DNA of 64,000 nucleotides, from assembly GCA_003290165.1 (NCBI GenBank), contig QNQO01000526.1, positions 434,001 to 498,000 on the forward strand, given 5' to 3'. Shown in pieces: positions 1 through 12,829 of this stretch. The stretch comes from Berberis thunbergii (Eukaryota; Streptophyta; Magnoliopsida; Ranunculales; Berberidaceae). Each line of letters starts with the position of its first letter. The first letter of the stretch is position 1. The position numbers and the translations under genes are program-made. The notes beneath the pieces are model-generated. The model was given only the letters and a program-made list of their open reading frames with translations. It ran no database searches and was not told the DNA's origin.

Positions 1-679
1 ACATCACAAGCTACCGTTGTACTGGATGGGACTAAGTGAGTATTTGTGTTTCCTAAAGTGTTTGATTTATGCCTCTACAAATTGATCTTTTGATTGGGTT
101 GAATTTTTTTTTAGTTTCGGTACTTATTCAAGTGTACTGAATTAAACAAAACTGACAAGTTAACTAAGTTTTTTTTTTTTTTAAATTGTCAATAGGAGGA
201 TAAGGCAACTAAATGCAAGATCTGCCTGAATGAAAGAAACTTGAATTCATGAATGGAGGTTCCACCCGATTCAAGTTCCTTTAGAGTTAATGCTATCTTT
301 AGATAGTTCTTTTCTTTGCTGATCTGAAAATTTCTGAGATGTGATCGCCTTAGTAATATTCTCCAAACACTTGATGAGTAATAAAAAATGATGGAACGAC
401 AAAATGTATAGAGTAATTGTGCATTACCCACACTTTATTGTTTATACATTATGTTTATTCTGCTCCAAAAACTTGAGTTATCTTAGAAGATGTAACAATA
501 GAATGCATAGAGTAACTGTGCACTAGCCATGCCTTTTTGTCCCTAACATATGTTGTTTGTTCCGCTCTTAGATTAGAAAGAGTTTATTTGGGTATCAAAT
601 CACATTTCCATAAATGTTAACAAGTTTTGATTAAGAATAATCCCATTCATTTTTTTTCCTTCCTGCTCATGTGTTTCAG

Positions 680-1448
<769 letters not shown>

Positions 1449-1814
1449 GTGAGTTTCACCTACTTGTCCTATTGTCCATTTTAGTTGGATAACTTTTAAT
1501 TACTGCTCTCAGTTCTCTGGTTCCTTAAACATGGGATCATTAGTTAACAGGGTGCTTCTACAAATTTACTGCACTAACTGCCTGGAGAATGCCCTGTCCC
1601 CACTGAGTTTGTTGTCCACTTTCATCAACTTAAATTAACCAATAGGCATGCACTGCTGGTGCTAAACTCAAGTGTCACCATTATTCGTGTAAATCCCGAT
1701 TTGCCATTTAGAGCTGAACAATCAGAATTGTTGCTGCTGACAAGAATATGATAACTTGTTTTGATTGCATTACTTCAACTTAAATCCTGGTTTGCTTATG
1801 GCATGGTTAACTCA

Positions 1815-2180
1815 TTTGGTGTTTCATTTCTATTTGCATGATGGGACAAGAACTTTGGCTTCTAGCTATACGTGAGTGATCCCAATGGAAACTATGGTGG
1901 GTGGAAGGCTGTAGCTATAGGAGCAAACAACCAAGCAACACAGTCCATGCTGAAGCAAGACTACAAGGACGAGATCACCCGGGAGGAAGCCATCACTCTT
2001 GCACTAAAGGTTCTCAGTAAAACCATGGACATCACTAGCCTCACTTCAGATAAACTTGAATTGGCTGAAGTTTTCCTTGCACCATCTGGTCAAGTGAAGT
2101 ACCAGGTATGTTCACCTGAGACAGTGAGCAAGTTACTGGTGAAGGTGGGAGTCACCCAACCTGCTACAGATGATTCTTAA
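1815..2180 (+). pseudogene. PAC1: 20S proteasome alpha-4 (PAC) C-terminal fragment with two in-frame stops
   Basis: A single reading frame from about 1815 to the TAA at 2178-2180 matches the C-terminal half of the plant proteasome alpha type-4 subunit. Motifs in order are GVSFLFA, WDKNFGF, LYVSDPNGNYGGW, AIGANNQ, EEAITLALKVLSKTMD and a C-terminus ending QPATDDS. The family is normally about 250 residues and only about 120 remain. Two internal stops break the frame: TGA at 1839-1841 replaces the expected Gly before Trp-Asp, and TAG at 1863-1865 replaces the expected Gln before Leu-Tyr. The stretch from 1866 looks like an exon with an AG in front, but the match continues upstream through the stops, so this is a broken continuous piece. 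It lies on the same strand as the SMC5 fragment, about 370 bases downstream. Confidence 0.88.
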
Positions 2181-2635
2181 TCATTTTCATGGTTTGTGTT
2201 GATGGATTCAGTAAAATTAAGTGTCTGTCTTTAAAGCTCCATAAGCTACTCTGATTATATGGATTCTGTGTAAGTGATTAATTATGAGAATCACATGGAG
2301 TTGTATCTCTTTGTTTTGCCTGCCTATGCTAGAACAGTTTACTGGTTACGGAACGGTGATTCCTGATGATTAAGGTCAATTTTTATTTTACTTGAATCAT
2401 AAGGAGCTTTATCCTTGCGTTTGTGGCATGCACCTGATTATTTTGCCATTACATACTTGTAACATTTAAGAGCTGCCATTTGGTGCAGCTTAAATTAAGT
2501 GGGTTTTTGTTGTAGTTGTTGTTATTGAGCTTATTAGAGGTACGAAAATCAGATAAACAAAATTTTGCAGGTGTGGGGCTGTGATTTTGCTGCAGCAGCA
2601 AAAAAATTGCAATTTTTTTTTCGATTATATTAATT
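2181..2635. other. Non-coding stretch between the captured fragment and the CACTA 3' end
   Basis: AT-rich sequence with no recognisable exon. It could be 3'-UTR or intergenic DNA carried along with the proteasome fragment. Nothing else supported. Confidence 0.4.
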
Positions 2636-3035
2636 TGCAACGGTTTCAAACCCTCACAACAAACCAGATTTTTTTTTTAATTTTGTTTTGACTGGCCACG
2701 GCTTAAAACCGTAGCCATTATGCTTGCCACTCCTTAAAACCATGGCCATGACTTGTCACGGCTTATACCTGTGGCTAGTACTAGCCACGGCTTAAAACCG
2801 TGGCTAAAACTATTGCAACGGCTTAGAACCGTGGCTAACATTTTTGCAACGCTTTATAACCGTGGCTAAATCATCAACTGTCCTCGAGCATAAAACCGTT
2901 GCTAATATGTTTTGCCACGGTTTGTAGCCGTTAATGGTGATTTAGCGACACCTCTACTGCCCATGGCTCTAAGCCGTGACAATTGGTTACCCCCACGGTT
3001 CCAAACCGTTGCTGATGGGTATTTTTGGTGTAGTG
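2636..3035 (+). mobile_element. CACTA-type 3' terminus with subterminal inverted repeats
   Basis: About a dozen short copies of a near-palindromic unit (GCCACGGCTTAAAACCGTGGC and variants such as GCAACGG..CCGTGGC) are packed into 400 bp. The block ends at TTTTTGGTGTAGTG, the reverse complement of a CACTACACCAAAA terminus. The last 240 bases align closely with the 3' end of the complete element at 54111-62576 (both share GATTTAGCGAC, ACCCCCACGGTT and GGTGTAGTG), so this is the 3' end of a related CACTA element. The 5' end is not in the window. Sequence right of 3035 continues an Athila reverse transcriptase, which fixes the element boundary. Confidence 0.75.
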
Positions 3036-3400
3036 ATTCCTCATTCCTGAGTTCAACTTATGGTAGTCAATGCAAACTCGCCATCCGGTGGTCATGCGGA
3101 TGCACTAACTCATTCTTATCTATTGTGACTACCGTCCCCCCAACTTTTTTGGAACAAATTGAATTGGACTGACCCAAGAGCTATCCGAAATTAGGTAAAT
3201 AACCCACATTCAACAATTTGAGCATCTCAACTTAGCTAGCTTCTTTAGGATGAAGATTAAGTCTACATTCCATTTCATGTGAAACTTTTGCATTATCTTC
3301 CATATAAATGTATGCATGCAGACGGTTGGACTTATGCCTTTAATATCTGCTATAGTCTTCCCATGTGCTGCCTTATGTTATTTCAGAAATAAGATGCCTG
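3036..3400 (-). mobile_element. Athila-type Ty3/Gypsy reverse transcriptase remnant
   Basis: On the minus strand, broken frames read in order TIADIKGI.PTVCMH, then a degenerate stretch ending LKLLNVG, then S.WVSPIQFVPKK..GGTVVT.DKNELV, then a degraded R.VCIDY-KLN. This is the N-terminal part of the Athila reverse transcriptase (palm/fingers entry). Stops and frameshifts are frequent. The match stops exactly at the CACTA terminus at 3035, so the rest of this reverse transcriptase should lie beyond the far end of that transposon, left of the window. Confidence 0.75.
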
Positions 3401-4198
3401 AGTGGGGCTAGAGTCAAAAGGGTCATCTTTAGAAGGTGAAACTTTATCAGCCTCCTTGTCAGATGGAGTTGCAACTCGTTTTGAATTAGACGAGAATGCC
3501 ACAACACTTCAATTGGACATTCACACCTTATTTTCCACTCCTATGGGTAGTAATAGGTTTAACATCTTCATTGCAGGGCTGAGATGTGCTGCCAATTATG
3601 ATTTGACCATTTGGATTTTGAACAGGTTGGCTATGAAATCTTTCTAGCTCTTTCTCGGGGAATGCCTAAGTAATTTGACTCACAATTATCTCAAGTTTAT
3701 TGATGGCTTGCGACTGGTGTTGAATCGTGGCTTTTAACTCTAATATAGTTTGAGAATTCTACTCAAGCATTTTTTTTTGTGATGCATAAAATGATTAACA
3801 ATTGTCGTTAAACTGGATATATTTGGTTAAATTGATGCCTAACAGGGCTAAGGGCTTGAGGATCCTGGGAAACAACATATCCCTATTTTTTTTTATCCTA
3901 TGAGCATTAACAAAGGAAAAACAACACCAGTGATTCAAGAAAAATTGGGCATACACAATCCTTGTAACATTTCATTTTTTCTTATTTTATTCCCATTTTC
4001 TTTTTTCCCAATTTCTTTTTGGATAAACTTGGGTTGTAATAGTTTGATTGTAGATTATTACCAGGTCGCCGAAAAGCATTGACTTGTTCAGCAAAATATG
4101 CAGAATAATCATTTTGCAAATTAAAATCAACTGTGGAATGACTAGGACTCGAACATGCATCACAACCTCAGATGAAAACAATCGTGGGAGGTGGGGGT
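3401..4198. other. Degenerate retroelement DNA, no gene recognised
   Basis: Probably more of the same old Gypsy element, but I cannot assign domains. A purine-rich run at about 4184-4198 (GTGGGAGGTGGGGGT) directly precedes a TG and could be the polypurine tract of the LTR that follows. Confidence 0.4.
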
Positions 4199-5751
4199 TG
4201 AGTCCTATCCAAACTTACCTTATAACTTATATTTGTTAGTGTTTCGGGTATTGTATTTTACTCTAATTTTATCATTTTCATGTTTTTGTAGGGTTCAGAG
4301 CTTAAATGATGAAATCGCATTAGTACGACATATTTAGAAGAACAAATACTGGACATTCACGAAGAGGTGTGGAAGGTTGGACAAAATCAAATTAAAACCC
4401 AAAAACCCCATTCCCCCTTCTTAACCAAAGCCCAAGCCCGAAAGTGAACATAAACAAATCCCCCAAATACCATTGTCCCACACATACTTTTTCCCTTATT
4501 ACAAACACTTCACTCTTCTCTTCTCTCACGCACAATTATCTTTTCTTCTCCATCATGTCTCTACTTTGTCCACGGATCGCCTCACAACCACCATCTCGCC
4601 TTCTCATTTTCACTGCCTGCATCATCTTCTTGTCGCCACAACCATCATGACCTCCTTTATCCATCTCATGCACAGACCCTGCCCCTCTCTTACGCACCGT
4701 CCTCTTCATTTTGCCATCATCACAACAACTACCAAACAACCCAACTTGCTACCACCTTGCAGCAGTCCAAACCATCTCGCCTTCTCTTTCCCTCAAATAT
4801 GCCAACCATTAGTACTCACTATCAAGCAACTTTTACTTGCCACTGAAACAACCAACCACCAGCAGTCCCTTTACGCCTCCCTCTCGCCCTCGCAGACAGA
4901 GAACGACCTTCCTAACATACAACCATCAACCAAACATTTTTCCACAATCTTTGTCTTCTTGCCTCCATCTCGACAACAACCAACATAGATTGGAGGGATT
5001 GTGAATAATGTTCGTTGAAGAGGAGATTTAGTTGACCGAAACACTCACTGCGATCACATCCGCCATGAGTTTCTTAACCAGGCAAAGAGGCGAAGATGAA
5101 ACCATGGGTTTCTAGAGTTTGTTGAATTTAAATTATTGTTTTAGGTGTATTTCATTGTTAAATACAATCATTTTTTTAATATTGATGAATTGATTTCACC
5201 GATTATATCGAGTTTGATATCTAGACTAGTCAGTAGTTAGAGTACTCTTTTTCAATATTTAAAGCATATTTTAATTGATTATGTTAAACCTGTGATTGTG
5301 TGAGTCGCAACAAGACACTCAATGCTAGGGGATTAGACTTTTGCTGAAATTCATTGTGAATATAGAAAAATCCTAGTGTTATTAACGATCACATCATTGA
5401 TGCAAGCAAGGGATAGTTCATCCCTAACGCTTCTCGCTTTATGAAAACAATAAGTCAGGTTTAAACAATTCTCGAAGAACCTATGGTCGATTCGATGTCT
5501 TGGTTCACTTCTCAACTGCCTTTACCAATTCAATTTCTAGTTGTCTAATTTTATTCCTTTAGTTTAGAAATTTTCAATCGCAATAACCCCCACTTTAAAT
5601 TAGTCTAAATAGATTTTGGTTTTTTATTGTGTCTCCAATCCTCATGGATCGACCCGTATTTGCCATTGTCTCCTTGTTAGATAACCATGCACTTGCAGTA
5701 TAATAATTTGGTTTATTAGCCTATTAATTTAGGTTAGAAAAATCCGCATTA
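4199..5751 (+). repeat. Probable LTR of an Athila/Tat-type retrotransposon
   Basis: The block starts TGAGTCC after a polypurine run. Its right end has the typical end of large plant Gypsy LTRs (TGGATCGACCCGTATTTGCC, then AACCATGCACTTGCAGTATAA, then AATCCGCATTA), followed by TTGGCAGTGGAGC, which resembles a damaged TTGGCGCCGTTGCCGGGGAGC primer-binding site. Length near 1.55 kb fits the family. It may be a solo or rearranged LTR. ORFs inside (for example 4473-4988) are low-complexity Pro/Thr/Ser translations and are not believed. Confidence 0.5.
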
Positions 5752-6756
5752 GTTGGCAGTGGAGCAAATTTACATAGATATCCACCCTGCCTCTCCCCTT
5801 TGAATGGGGTGGATTTGGATATGCCTTAATGGATTTCGAGGCTGATTCAGGGATCCAAATTATATCCGTCATGGATTTAGGGCGGCTATTGATTCGCTAT
5901 ATACGCTAGGTGATATCCGTTTATACATAGGGTAAACCTTATGATTACAAACTCTAGTAACATATTTTTCAAGACTTAAGGAGTACAAACTCCCCAGGTG
6001 TATCACATCTTCTATTATATTCTCACTTTCTTACTCAAAGTTAACAGAGAGTCGGATACGGTGGAGAATGGGGTTAAACCCCATTTTCTTTTTCACTTCT
6101 TCTTCGATCTGCCCAATCGATCATCATCTTCTTCACCAATTAGATCTCCATTGAGGAAGATTATAAACATAACAAAAAAAATGGTGGAGAAACAAGTCAT
6201 CGAAAGCGAAAATGAAGAAGAGGCAAAAGAAAAATAGGGTTTTTTTTACTACACTTACAACATAGGAAGTTAGAATCCTTGAGAGATTGCCTTTTTTGCC
6301 GCTTCCAAGAAAACCAAGGCCTTCTTCTAAGAGGCATGCACTATTCTCCCGTTTAACAGAAAATTGATTGTAAACTTCAATGCCAAATCAACCCTCTAGT
6401 GAATCAGAACAATTAAACCATTGTTTGCTATTACCAAACAAATGGGGCTATGAAATTGGTTTTGGAAGTTCCTTTCTTGAAGAACCCCTTTTGTGTTTCC
6501 TGTAAATCAACTTAGTTTTCTGTCAATAAACTGTGGAAGAAACTAACAATTTATTTTTTTAAACGGTTAATCGGGGTGGAGCAGTGTCCGCGATCCGTGA
6601 CGGAGCGGGGATAGTTTTAACAAAAAAACTAATCTGTTATTTTTATATGAGGCCGATTCGGGGATCCGCGATCCTGGTAGGGTGGGGATGGATTTGTCCA
6701 AATCTGCACTGTTGCCATCCCTACCCCGACTAGAAGGTGCACAATATATACTAAAA
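5752..6756. other. Non-coding, GC-rich repeat-like segments
   Basis: Contains GC-rich blocks at 5780-5830 and 6570-6725 resembling ends of an unknown non-autonomous DNA element (repeats of the GGGGTGGATTTGGATATG type). Their arrangement does not let me define ends. No gene supported. Confidence 0.3.
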
Positions 6757-7005
6757 GTAGATTCTATTCTAGTGACATCTAAAATTTGAATCTGTATAAC
6801 CAATCACCTCAAGATGGTCAATTCTTCTATATGTGAGCATATAATCTCTTGTACCCTACAGGTACCTTAACACTTTCTTAACAACTTTTCGATGATCCAT
6901 CCTTGGGTTATGTTGATATCTTCCTAGCATCCTAACACCAAAACTAGTACCTAGTCTGGTACAATATTCGGCGTATTGCAACTCCCAACAACTGAAGTAT
7001 AAGTA
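6757..7005 (-). mobile_element. Ty1/Copia RNase H fragment
   Basis: On the minus strand the translation reads ..MLGRYQHNPRMDH, VVKKVLRYL.GTRDYMLTYRR, HLEVIGYTDSNF, the diagnostic entry of the Copia RNase H domain (family consensus includes KRVLRYLQGTKDYMLTYRR and GYSDSDF). Several stops interrupt it, and neither integrase nor LTRs are seen beside it. It is an old isolated scrap. Confidence 0.8.
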
Positions 7006-7689
7006 ATATCTTTTATACTCTTTCATTCCAAATCACTTCTCGGACACCAATCCTTACTTAAATTTGTCTCCTTTTTGAATTGGAAGTTGTGTTGGCTTGC
7101 ATTGACTGATGGGATTGGATCCAAGCCGTTGGTGAAAGAGATGTGCCCTACTTGTGGTAATCATGATTCAATGGAGAAAACCTGAATGAGGTTTCCTGGA
7201 ACTGATTTGGTTCATGCTGCTCAAATCATCTTGGAGAAAGATTAGTTTCCAAATTTCAAACTCAATTCCGTAGAAAAAATTGAATCTTTAGTAAAATATT
7301 AAGCTTTTGGTGTGCATGTTGTGGATTATATTTTGCAATAATTATATTTCAATCATTGCTTAAGTTCAACATATAGAATGGAAAATTGGGTTGTAGTTAC
7401 TCTATGGCTTTGGGTAATACATTTATGTTGTGGTAATTTGTATGAATCAATGTGTAGGTTTGGTTGTTTGGATACGATCCATATCATACTCCATTATCAT
7501 CTTTGAACAAGACACAAAAATGTCAACTTCTTTGAACCAACCTCTCTAGGATTGTTGTGTCCACATTTTATAGTCTGTAGTGTACTTATTTGTAAGTTTC
7601 TGAAGCTAAGCATATGAGAGGACTGAAATAGCAGATTTAATCCATACATTTAGTGAGTTTGTTAGTTGGATATTTTGACTACACGTAGC
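7006..7689. other. No gene recognised
   Basis: AT-rich intergenic sequence. A short stretch near 7130-7260 has a Cys-rich look (MCPTCGNHDSM) but is soon closed by stops; no assignment. Confidence 0.3.
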
Positions 7690-7999
7690 CACTACACCAA
7701 ATTGGCACTTTTGTAACAACTCTCAAAACAGTATCACTTTTGAGATGTTACAATCCACCAAACAATTTCAAATCAAAACTAAATTTAGTCAAAAAATTGA
7801 AAAACAGTAACACAAAAAAAATGGTACAATAAGTTGGATCAACATGAATAGTATCACTTTTATAACCATACTCTTCATGGTGATACTATTATTGTATCAT
7901 TTTGTTTGTGAAAATGTGTAAAGTTGTTAGGTGAATTGTTACACTTCAAAAGTGATACTGTTTTGAGAGTTGTTACAAAAATGCCAATATGGTGTAGTG
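7690..7999. mobile_element. 310-bp foldback MITE with CACTA-type ends
   Basis: The left end CACTACACCAAATTGGCACT continues about 54 bases through ACAACTCTCAAAACAGTATC. The right end is its near-perfect inverted copy, ending ATGGTGTAGTG. The element is flanked by AGC at 7687-7689 and AGC at 8000-8002, a 3-bp target duplication as made by CACTA transposases. No coding capacity. The long arms allow a hairpin transcript, so it could be a small-RNA source. Confidence 0.9.
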
Positions 8000-8297
8000 A
8001 GCTAAAGGTCACAGGGTTTGGAGATGCATTTTGAAAAGTTGAATTGGGCAATGGTTACTAGCTACGTTTTGGTAAAGATGTGTGGGTTGATGAAAATCCT
8101 CTCGAGTATGCATGTGTCATTATATTTTTATTTTACCCTTAAGTTTTCTCATTTTAGTGTGAAAGTCCTCCACTTCATTATTTTAATACTTTGGTTGCAA
8201 AGCGAAATGTCATGATTAGGAAGGATAAACTCATGTATTCGTTTCCAAAAGTGGAAGTTAAGAGCATTCAATCTATTTGTAAACTCTTAACCACTTT

Positions 8298-9040
8298 TGT
8301 AACACCCCTAAATTTTATAAAACTAATTTATTTTATTTTGAATGAAATAAAATAGGGTTACATTTAATTAAATTCAAGTTTCAAAATTTTAGGGTTTATT
8401 TGGTGAGTTAAAGAGTGGGTGCTCTCAGAATTTTTGTGGGGGCGAATAACCACTCATAATATAAAACTAAAACCTTCATTTTCCTTCTTCTCTTGAGCAA
8501 CAGGAAGAGCAAAGCTCTTCCTCTTATTCTCTTCAGCGGCGACGAAGGCCAGAGAGGCGTGAGGATGATGGGTTGCTGGCGATGTGGCGGTGGTCTGGTG
8601 TGTCAAGGGCTGTGTGCTATTGACCTGTGAGTTTTCTTATTCCTTGCTCTCTTAACCTCCTTGTTTCTTATGGGTGGATTCTCCTGCTATCTTAAGAGCA
8701 ACCCTTTTCTTCTGCCAGCATCATAGGTTCACACTTCAGCAAATCGTCTTCCATTTTGTGCATTATGTAAGTCCCATAACTGTCTAAAGCATTTAGACCA
8801 TTGCATCCTTTCATAGATTTTGACCTTTTAGGATTCAGTGGCTTCCCAGAATGTTAGCTTTAGACATGTAATGATTGGAAATTGGGGACGCCTATTTTCT
8901 TTTAAATGTAAAACTTGCAGTTCCATTACTAGTTTCTATATTGATACCCTTATACATTATCAGATCAAAACTGATGCCTCTGTAATTCCTAGTGTGCTCC
9001 TTCAGGTTCTATTTACCATTTCCCGTCTTCCTTAAGTATG
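8298..9040 (+). repeat. LTR-like fragment of a Gypsy element (TGTAACACCCC start)
   Basis: Starts TGTAACACCCCTAAATTT, a start typical of chromoviral (Del/Tekay-type) LTRs, and continues with an untranslated-leader-like segment. I see no matching second LTR or primer-binding site, so the right end is a guess. The small ORFs here have no recognisable domain. Confidence 0.35.
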
Positions 9041-10622
9041 CCTAAAGACAGAAAAGCCAACCAATTGAAGAAACAATTTCTTACGTGAGTGAATCGTGTA
9101 GTAACTTGGAAACTTGCATATTCCTATCATCAGATATACATTTCAAACTAGTTATGTATGATTTGAATGTGCTTATTGTATCAGGCCCCAGAAAGATAGA
9201 TTACTAAGGTTTATAATATAGATTGATACCCTTTTTCTGATATAAGTGAAGTGACGAAGAAAGGTACGAAAAATGAATTAATGATTGGAGGTCAAGGAAT
9301 CTCGCAACAAAATGATTTCCACAACTTAGGGGGTGTATTGTATTTGGATTTTGTGGGCAATTTAATAAATTCCATGGATTCTGAAAATCCAAGTGTATTA
9401 AATTTATTTTAAAAAGTTCATAAAAGTCTAGGGGTATTCAATTAGGATTTTAAAAAGTCTTTCTGAAATCCACAAAGTCTAGGGGTATTCAATATGGATT
9501 TCGGAAAGTCAACAAAAGTTTTAGGGTATTCAAAATATCATTCATATTTATGGATTTGGAAAATCATGGATTCTCATGGACTTTGTAGTGTAAGGTATAT
9601 ATAAAAAAGTTCAATAGTTTTCCAGCCTCCATATCAAAGATTTCAACGTGAAAAAAAGTCTCCCAAAGTTCTTCCTTGTGCCAGCCGCGAAGAGGTTGGT
9701 TCCCATCCTCTTGTTTTCTCGATTCTTTTTCTGTCTTTGCGTTAGGGTTTGGATTAGGGTCTATAAATCTGGAAGTTGTGTTATTAAATTAGGGTTTATA
9801 AACCTTATAGTTTTGTGCTATAACTTTACTCCTTACCCCGAAGTATGTACTGCAGATAAACCAGTGAGGCGGTGAGGTATATAATTAGTATTAACCAGGA
9901 ATACCTACTTATGAAAAGAAACTGGGTCAAAAGTGAAGTTTCCTGGTATATAAAATAGCTTATGAGCTTTTAATTCAAGTTAAGCAAGCACAACCTTGCA
10001 CCTTCACTGAACTTTAGCACCATATCACCACCCAGTCACCCACAATCTCTTTGGACATGACTTGACAATTTATACGTGTCCATACCAGGACTTTATGGTG
10101 GCCGATGCAAAAGCTCTAAAGAAAAGCAATTCAACTTTAATATTTGCTCCCAGCAGCTTAAAGTTAATAAAGTGCTTTAATAGTCTACTGAAACTGAAAT
10201 TAGTGTTGATGTTTATTACCATAATGGTAAGTTCCACACCTCTCTTCCTCTTTCCCTATAATTAGATGGGCCTCTCAGTATAAGTGACGAACTGATCCCA
10301 GTCTTCACAATGTCAGACTTCAGAGCATCTTTAATTTCATTGATTCATTCAAACCAAATACTCGACTAAAGCTGTAAATTAGGGTTTATAAATCGCTGTG
10401 TTATATATATATGATGATTTTAGTATATTTGTTTGGATCATTATGGCTTACAATCCCTTGCATATATGTTTTTTACGCTGGTTATCTTCTCATGTATGTT
10501 TTTGATGGTTCATTGGATCATATATGCTACATATATGATATTTGCTATAGTTGGTTGCGTATGGCTAGATTTATGTAACTATGGTTTTGACTTCCATGTG
10601 TTTGGATCATGTATCTCTCACC

Positions 10623-12829
10623 TTTTTTTTTTTTCGAAAAATGAGCGGGGGTTAAAGCGAACCCGAAACCGCAATAAGGAAAGAAGATTACATTCTGATA
10701 TACCTTTTACCTATCCTATCTTCATATACAATTTTATTCATATCTTCAGAGAAGGAGCTAGGTGTTATCTCAATAAATTCGGAGCTCGGGAAGGTGCTTG
10801 CTAGTAAATCAGCCGCTCTATTAGCTTCTCTATAGTCATGCTTGCAGGAAAATTCTTCTAGTTTAGATAATTCAGCTCGTATGTTCCATACAACGTGCCT
10901 AATCTCCCAAGAAGCTGGCTTGGGAGTAGTAAGATAAGAGAATACAGCCGTAGAATCTGTGCAAATCTCTAGTTTCTTTATGTTATACTTCTTAGCCAGA
11001 GTTAGGCCTGCAAGAACTCCCTGAAGTTCATGTTTAATGACTGATAGGCCAGGACAGACCCCTGCACAACCAGCTATTGCTTCTCCTGTTTCATCCCTCA
11101 GGATCGCACTGTAGCCCCCTTTGGTGCCATGCAAAGAATCATCACTTCGAAATGACCCATCAGTGTTAAGTTTGTGGCATCCCAAGGGAGGCTTCTTCCA
11201 TGAACACAGTATAGGTAAAGTAGTGCTCAGTTGAAACTCAATGTGCCAGCAGCTCATTAAGTTTCGATTTTGCATCGTATCCTCAACTTTCCAAATGCCC
11301 GTACTGAATTTGAGTCTAATGTCCATCTTTATGTGTGTTACAAGCTCTGCCACAGTTCTGAATTTTTGCTCATATAGGCGTGTATTTCGTTCCATCCAGA
11401 CATGATAAACAGCGGCGTTCAATGCAACCTTTTTCAGTGTATTAGCAACTCCAGAACCACGAAAATGCTGGATGCACCATTGTAGCTCCTCCTCCCATTC
11501 ATGGATCAGTTTAGAGTAGCTCATGTAGCTTAGAATCTGTCCCCAAACCGAGTTTGAATAACTTCACAAGAAAAACAAATGGGACTCGGTTTCAGCTTCA
11601 TAACCACACAAAGGACATATATCTTGGTGAGCTTTGCCCCAGCTCTTCACCTTGCTCAATGTAGTCAGAGCTTTATTGGTCAGCAACCAGGTTATAAAAC
11701 TGTGACGAGGTATATTGTGTTTGAACCAGATCACAAGAGCCCATTGGACTTTGTTCTTCCTGTTCCTGATTGCATTATAAGTAGCTCTAGTCTGAAAATT
11801 ACCATCAGAACTGGCTCTCCATAACACTGCATCAGTTGTAGAGCAATTTAAATCAATACCACCTAATTAATTCACAATATCAGGAATTCTGTGCGCAATT
11901 CTTGGAGGAATCCACCATTGATCATCTCTAATAATAGCCGCAACTCTTGCATTCCTATGGATGATGGAGCCATATTGGAGACCTTGTGGGAATTGATGGC
12001 TCAAAATACCTATAGGGTGCCATGGGTCCTTCCAAAATAGTGTATCTTCACTATTACCTATCGAATGATGGAGTAATGTGACCGCCTTAGCCCTGCAGTC
12101 CAGAATCCGTCTCCAGCACCAAGAAGCCTCACGAGGGGTGGGCATCAACCAGAAATCACGATGTTTAACTAGGTGCTTCCATGCCCATTGAACCCAGAGA
12201 GTGTCTTGCTTTGAAATTAGGTTGCAAATGTGTTTCAAGTTAGCCACCTCGTTCCCAGCATTGATATTACGAATACCCAGTCCTCCTTCACACACATGAT
12301 AACATATAGTTTCCCAGCTGACCTTTGCTTTTTTTTCACGGAGAATCACCACTAGACCATAAGAAATTACGCAGAATAGCATTAATGCAGCCAATTGTTT
12401 TCTTTGGGAATCCATAAAAGGATGTCCAGTACACGTGCATGCTGGCTAACACAGATTTGATCAAAACCAATCGTCCAGCATAAGAGAGGGTTTTGTTCTT
12501 CCATGAGTTCACTCTGGTCCTTATTCTTTCGAGGAGAGGGGTGCATTGTAGGTGAGAGAGTGTAGATGATATCATGGGTAAGCCAAGGTATTTAATAGGT
12601 AGTGGTTCAATCTGGAATTGCAAGTGAGTGCTAATGTGCAGCTTCTCATTACTAGATACACCAGCTAGGAAGTGGGAGTTTTTGTCGTTATTAACCTCTA
12701 GTCCCGTGCATACCTTGAACTCATGCAAGGCATCAGCTAATGCCCTTGCAGAAGTACTATTACCATGAAAGAAGGCAATAAGATCGTCTGCATGAGTTCA
12801 AGGTCTGCACAGGACTAGAGGTTAATAAC
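10623..12829 (-). mobile_element. 5'-truncated LINE (plant L1 type) with RNase H
   Basis: Read on the minus strand from right to left: reverse transcriptase C-terminal part (about 12728-11867; motifs LPIKYLGLPM and LSYAGRLVLIKSVL), the zinc-binding RVT domain (11827-11564; ends ICPLCG-E-ESHLFF), and an RNase H domain (11524-10688; NTDGS...GGYSAILRD, then D at DST, then KHDYREANRAADLLA). It ends in an oligo-A tail, seen as T12 at 10623-10634. The order RT, zinc finger, RNase H is standard for plant LINEs. The endonuclease and most of the RT are missing, so the copy is dead on arrival. Frame breaks occur near 12380, 11850 and 11540. The last 278-residue ORF is uninterrupted, suggesting a fairly young insertion. 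Confidence 0.92.
12687..12829. repeat. 40-bp inverted duplication at the LINE 5' end
   Basis: 12687-12726 and 12790-12829 are reverse complements over 40 bases with two mismatches, separated by 63 bases. The second arm is the last LINE-derived sequence before the host element resumes. Confidence 0.9.

Noticed and set aside
1872..2180. An intact small gene starting with GTG
   Set aside because: The homologous frame continues upstream through two stop codons, so it is the tail of a broken proteasome alpha-4 copy.
4473..4988. 171-residue open frame
   Set aside because: Low-complexity Ser/Thr/His/Pro translation inside an LTR-like block; another frame of the same DNA is also open.
9648..9875. 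75-residue ORF as a captured gene inside the TIR element
   Set aside because: No recognisable domain and the telomere-like TTAGGGTTTATAAA phrases are too few to mean anything.
10433..10804. 123-residue plus-strand ORF
   Set aside because: Hydrophobic AT-driven frame overlapping the 3' end of the LINE; no start context or homologue recognised.
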